A stretch of DNA of 64,000 bases from DASXUG01 sp036504995. GTDB lineage: Bacteria; Pseudomonadota; Gammaproteobacteria; Burkholderiales; Methylophilaceae. A program made the position numbers and the translations under genes. Location: contig DASXUG010000008.1 in the NCBI GenBank assembly GCA_036504995.1, positions 453,417-517,416 of the forward strand. The letters are read 5' to 3'. Shown here in pieces: positions 62,145 through 64,000 of this stretch; positions within the stretch are counted from its first letter, which is position 1, and every line of letters begins with the position of its first letter. The notes beneath the pieces were generated by a model, which was not told where the DNA came from, ran no database searches, and was given only the letters and a program-made list of their open reading frames with translations.

Positions 62145-62884
62145 AAATCTTGTAAATCCATTAATAGTTGTCGGGTATGTAAGGGTTTATCGCCCAAATA
62201 GTGAGATAACAGCATGCGCATCAGTTGCTTGCTTTGCAACTTGGTTTTTGGGTCGTCATATTCGTCATGCGCCATATCAATCAAGGTTTTACCCTGTAAT
62301 TGTACGCCATTATGTGTGTCTCGCTGACCAGCTGGTACTGCACCTACTTCTACCAAGTAGAAATAACTTAATTCGGGCTGAATACCTTGCCCTTTAGCAT
62401 CTTGCAACAAGGGCACGGCATATCCCATTTCTTGCAGCATCTTCAATTCAAATCGACGCAATGTTGTGGCGTACTCGGTGCTTTGTGCAAGTATTTTGAG
62501 TGTCAAACCATAATACTCAAACAATGTCTCATGCGGATCTTCGCGTGGCAATAGCCGCAATAAAAGTTCATTCAAATAAAATCCGCACATCAGCGCCTCA
62601 CCCTGGAGCAATAGCAGGCCAGCATGCCAATCAAGGCTATGCAATGTTTTCAACTCCGCCTTCCCAGACCAGGCACCTATTAAAGACTGAAAGGATTGCA
62701 ACATCCCTCGCATGGCAGAGCGTGGCCTACGCGCACCTTTTGCCACCGCAGCAACACGCCCAAACTCAGCGGTAAACAACTCCACCACCAAGCTTGTTTC
62801 TTTAAACGGATAGGTGTGCAGCACGTACACAGCCTGCATAGACTTGGTACTACCTTCCTGACGATTAACTGATGATGCTGACAT
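62141..62884 (-). CDS. recO: DNA repair protein RecO
   Basis: About 247 residues with an N-terminal OB fold (AVYVLHTYPFKETSLVVELFTAEFGRVAAVAKGARRPRS) and the RecO helical C-terminal domain (GFYLNELLLRLLPREDPHETLFEYY). It helps load RecA at gaps together with RecR. The start is uncertain: a TTG at 62899, ATG at 62884 or ATG about 14 codons later. None has a strong ribosome site. It is first in the recO-pdxJ-acpS series. rnc and era, often upstream, are not present here. Confidence 0.93.
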   Translation of the reverse strand: MSASSVNRQEGSTKSMQAVYVLHTYPFKETSLVVELFTAEFGRVAAVAKGARRPRSAMRGMLQSFQSLIGAWSGKAELKTLHSLDWHAGLLLLQGEALMCGFYLNELLLRLLPREDPHETLFEYYGLTLKILAQSTEYATTLRRFELKMLQEMGYAVPLLQDAKGQGIQPELSYFYLVEVGAVPAGQRDTHNGVQLQGKTLIDMAHDEYDDPKTKLQSKQLMRMLLSHYLGDKPLHTRQLLMDLQDL

Positions 62885-63039
62885 TAAAGCTTTTTGCAAA
62901 ACTAGGAAGCTTATTTTAACCGAACAAAATACTTATGTAGACATTAAGTTACCCTCATATCAAAGTGACTTAAGAAATTGAGCAACATAAATTTCGACAA
63001 TTTTGATGTAACTATTTTAATTTAGAGGAAAAAAACCAA

Positions 63040-63061
63040 TTTGTTCGTGGCTATGAACAAA
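63040..63061. promoter_or_regulatory. Inverted repeat upstream of the chemoreceptor gene
   Basis: TTTGTTC (63040-63046) and GAACAAA (63055-63061) form a perfect 7-base dyad, 100 bases before the chemoreceptor start. It could be an operator. No convincing sigma-28 promoter was found nearby. Confidence 0.35.
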
Positions 63062-63160
63062 AAACAAAGATGCTAGACTGCTCTGAATATAAATCGTTAA
63101 CATCAATTAAGATTGTCAGCACAACACACCGGGCAATGCTTTTTTAATAGGAAGCCTAAA

Positions 63161-64000
63161 ATGAAAATCGCAACACGTATAAAAATACTCGCCATCATCA
63201 ATGCATTAGGAATTATTTCGCTAATTCTACTATCGCAATACAGCGCTAACCGAGTATTTAACCAAGTTAACTTTGCCAACATTAATAGTATTCCAGCCAT
63301 GTCTGCGTTAGCAGAGGCTAATGAATATTTTTTACGTATGCGAATCAGCCTACAGCGGCATGTAATATTAACTAATCTAGAAGACAAGGCCAAAGAAGAG
63401 GCATCAATTGCAACAAAAAAAGAAAAGGTAGATAAAGCGCTGGTTAGCTATAAATCAACGATTGTAGATGAAAAAGATAAGGCTCTGTATGACGTTGAGG
63501 TGAGTAAATTAGCTTTATATTATGATGCAATGCAAAATGTCATCGCCCTTTCTCGCAATCACATCAACGTAGAGAAAGAGAATAGCCAGCTAAAAAAAGA
63601 CAGCAGTCAACCAGCAGCAGATAAATCTCTTGAAGATAACAGGCTTAGTTCAGCGTTAGAGAGCGCGGACAAATTAGGTCGAGACGTAACTAAAGCACTG
63701 GATGAGCATGCCGAGTATAACCAACAGTTGGCAACTCAAAATGCTGCCTTAGCTATCTCATCTAAAAACACAGCAGCAATAACTTCAGGGTTATTTGGTC
63801 TAGTCATATTAGTGGCCGTAATTTCAATATTAGGCTTAACTCTACGTGCTTTAATGCGTCAACTAGGCGCCGAGCCAAGCGAGCTAGCGAAGTTAGCCAG
63901 CAACTTTGCAGACGGAGACTTAAAACAAAAGTTCACGGTAGCCGAAGGCGACAAGACCAGCGTAGCGTACTCGATCAAAGTATTACAACGTACTTTAGAT
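63161..64000 (+). CDS. Methyl-accepting chemotaxis protein, N-terminal part
   Basis: The open frame runs from ATG 63161 (AGGAAG upstream) past the window end, giving 280 residues so far. An N-terminal membrane helix (KILAIINALGIISLILLSQY) leads to a helical periplasmic sensor (about 30-205), then a second membrane helix (SGLFGLVILVAVISILGLTL, about 208-227). A HAMP segment starts at LRALMRQLGAEPSELAKLASNFADGDL. This is the layout of a transmembrane chemoreceptor with a four-helix-bundle sensor. The signalling domain should lie beyond 64000. The ligand is unknown. Confidence 0.85.
   Translation, partial: MKIATRIKILAIINALGIISLILLSQYSANRVFNQVNFANINSIPAMSALAEANEYFLRMRISLQRHVILTNLEDKAKEEASIATKKEKVDKALVSYKSTIVDEKDKALYDVEVSKLALYYDAMQNVIALSRNHINVEKENSQLKKDSSQPAADKSLEDNRLSSALESADKLGRDVTKALDEHAEYNQQLATQNAALAISSKNTAAITSGLFGLVILVAVISILGLTLRALMRQLGAEPSELAKLASNFADGDLKQKFTVAEGDKTSVAYSIKVLQRTLD

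Noticed and set aside
63103..63393. Minus-strand 96-codon frame at the right end
   Set aside because: It overlaps the chemoreceptor gene, whose ribosome site, membrane helices and HAMP segment are convincing.

Overview
The window is a piece of a moderately AT-rich Gram-negative chromosome, most likely a betaproteobacterium. The family is probably Methylophilaceae (Methylotenera/Methylophilus type), but that is inferred from overall protein character and gene order, not shown by a marker. Supporting signs are the rne-rluC-HAD phosphatase-Rieske-sppA order, the recO-pdxJ-acpS order, an EarP/EF-P(Arg32) pair, a PEP-CTERM protein with an EPS locus, and a Bordetella-like lipid A hexosamine module. 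I see no tRNA, rRNA, CRISPR array or complete insertion sequence.

Layout. 1-6.7 kb is the edge of an exopolysaccharide/PEP-CTERM locus: two GT2 enzymes, a GT25 enzyme, a hexapeptide acetyltransferase, a TPR lipoprotein of PrsT type and an ExeA-like ATPase. At 7.1-8.4 kb is a membrane diguanylate cyclase with an intact I-site. At 8.4-14.5 kb is an AddA/AddB-like helicase-nuclease pair. 14.6-17.9 kb carries greB, a sterol-desaturase-family enzyme, earP and efp. 18.0-21.8 kb is a four-gene lipid-linked sugar operon (GT39, GT2, GtrA, YdjC deacetylase) resembling lipid A amino-sugar modification loci. 22.5-26.8 kb encodes two membrane GH17 proteins, one fused to a processive GT2 glucan synthase. 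26.8-36.7 kb is a glycogen/alpha-glucan region: a ROK sugar kinase, malQ, a GH57 enzyme and glgC on the minus strand, then glgB and pgi on the plus strand. Glycogen synthase is not in the window. 36.8-45.1 kb is housekeeping: sppA, Rieske, gph-like, rluC, rne, recQ.

45.2-50.9 kb is the most unusual part. A minus-strand operon encodes an S8 subtilisin-like protease whose C-terminus is a Cys/Ser/Thr-rich repeat domain, an APH-fold phosphotransferase, a HopA1-like protein and a LanC-like cyclase. A small convergent gene resembles a free-standing subtilisin propeptide (I9-like). A phosphotransferase plus a HopA1-like lyase is the dehydration pair of class V lanthipeptide and thioviridamide-type pathways, and LanC closes thioether rings. 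No separate precursor peptide is visible. I therefore propose that the repeat tail of the protease is itself the modified substrate: 14 Cys and about 25 Ser/Thr in about 105 residues, with two copies of a 39-residue higher-order repeat. This is an inference, but a testable one.

51.4-64 kb holds a small unknown gene, a Tas-like aldo/keto reductase, a small PEP-CTERM protein, rlmF, an ECF sigma-factor operon (sigma, putative anti-sigma, metal-sensor-like protein, DUF1800, DUF1501), a charged secreted protein, a short unknown gene, an AlkA-like glycosylase, tcdA, acpS-pdxJ-recO, and the start of a methyl-accepting chemotaxis protein cut by the window end. Several genes (GT25, greB, earP, GT39, glgB) appear to start with TTG.
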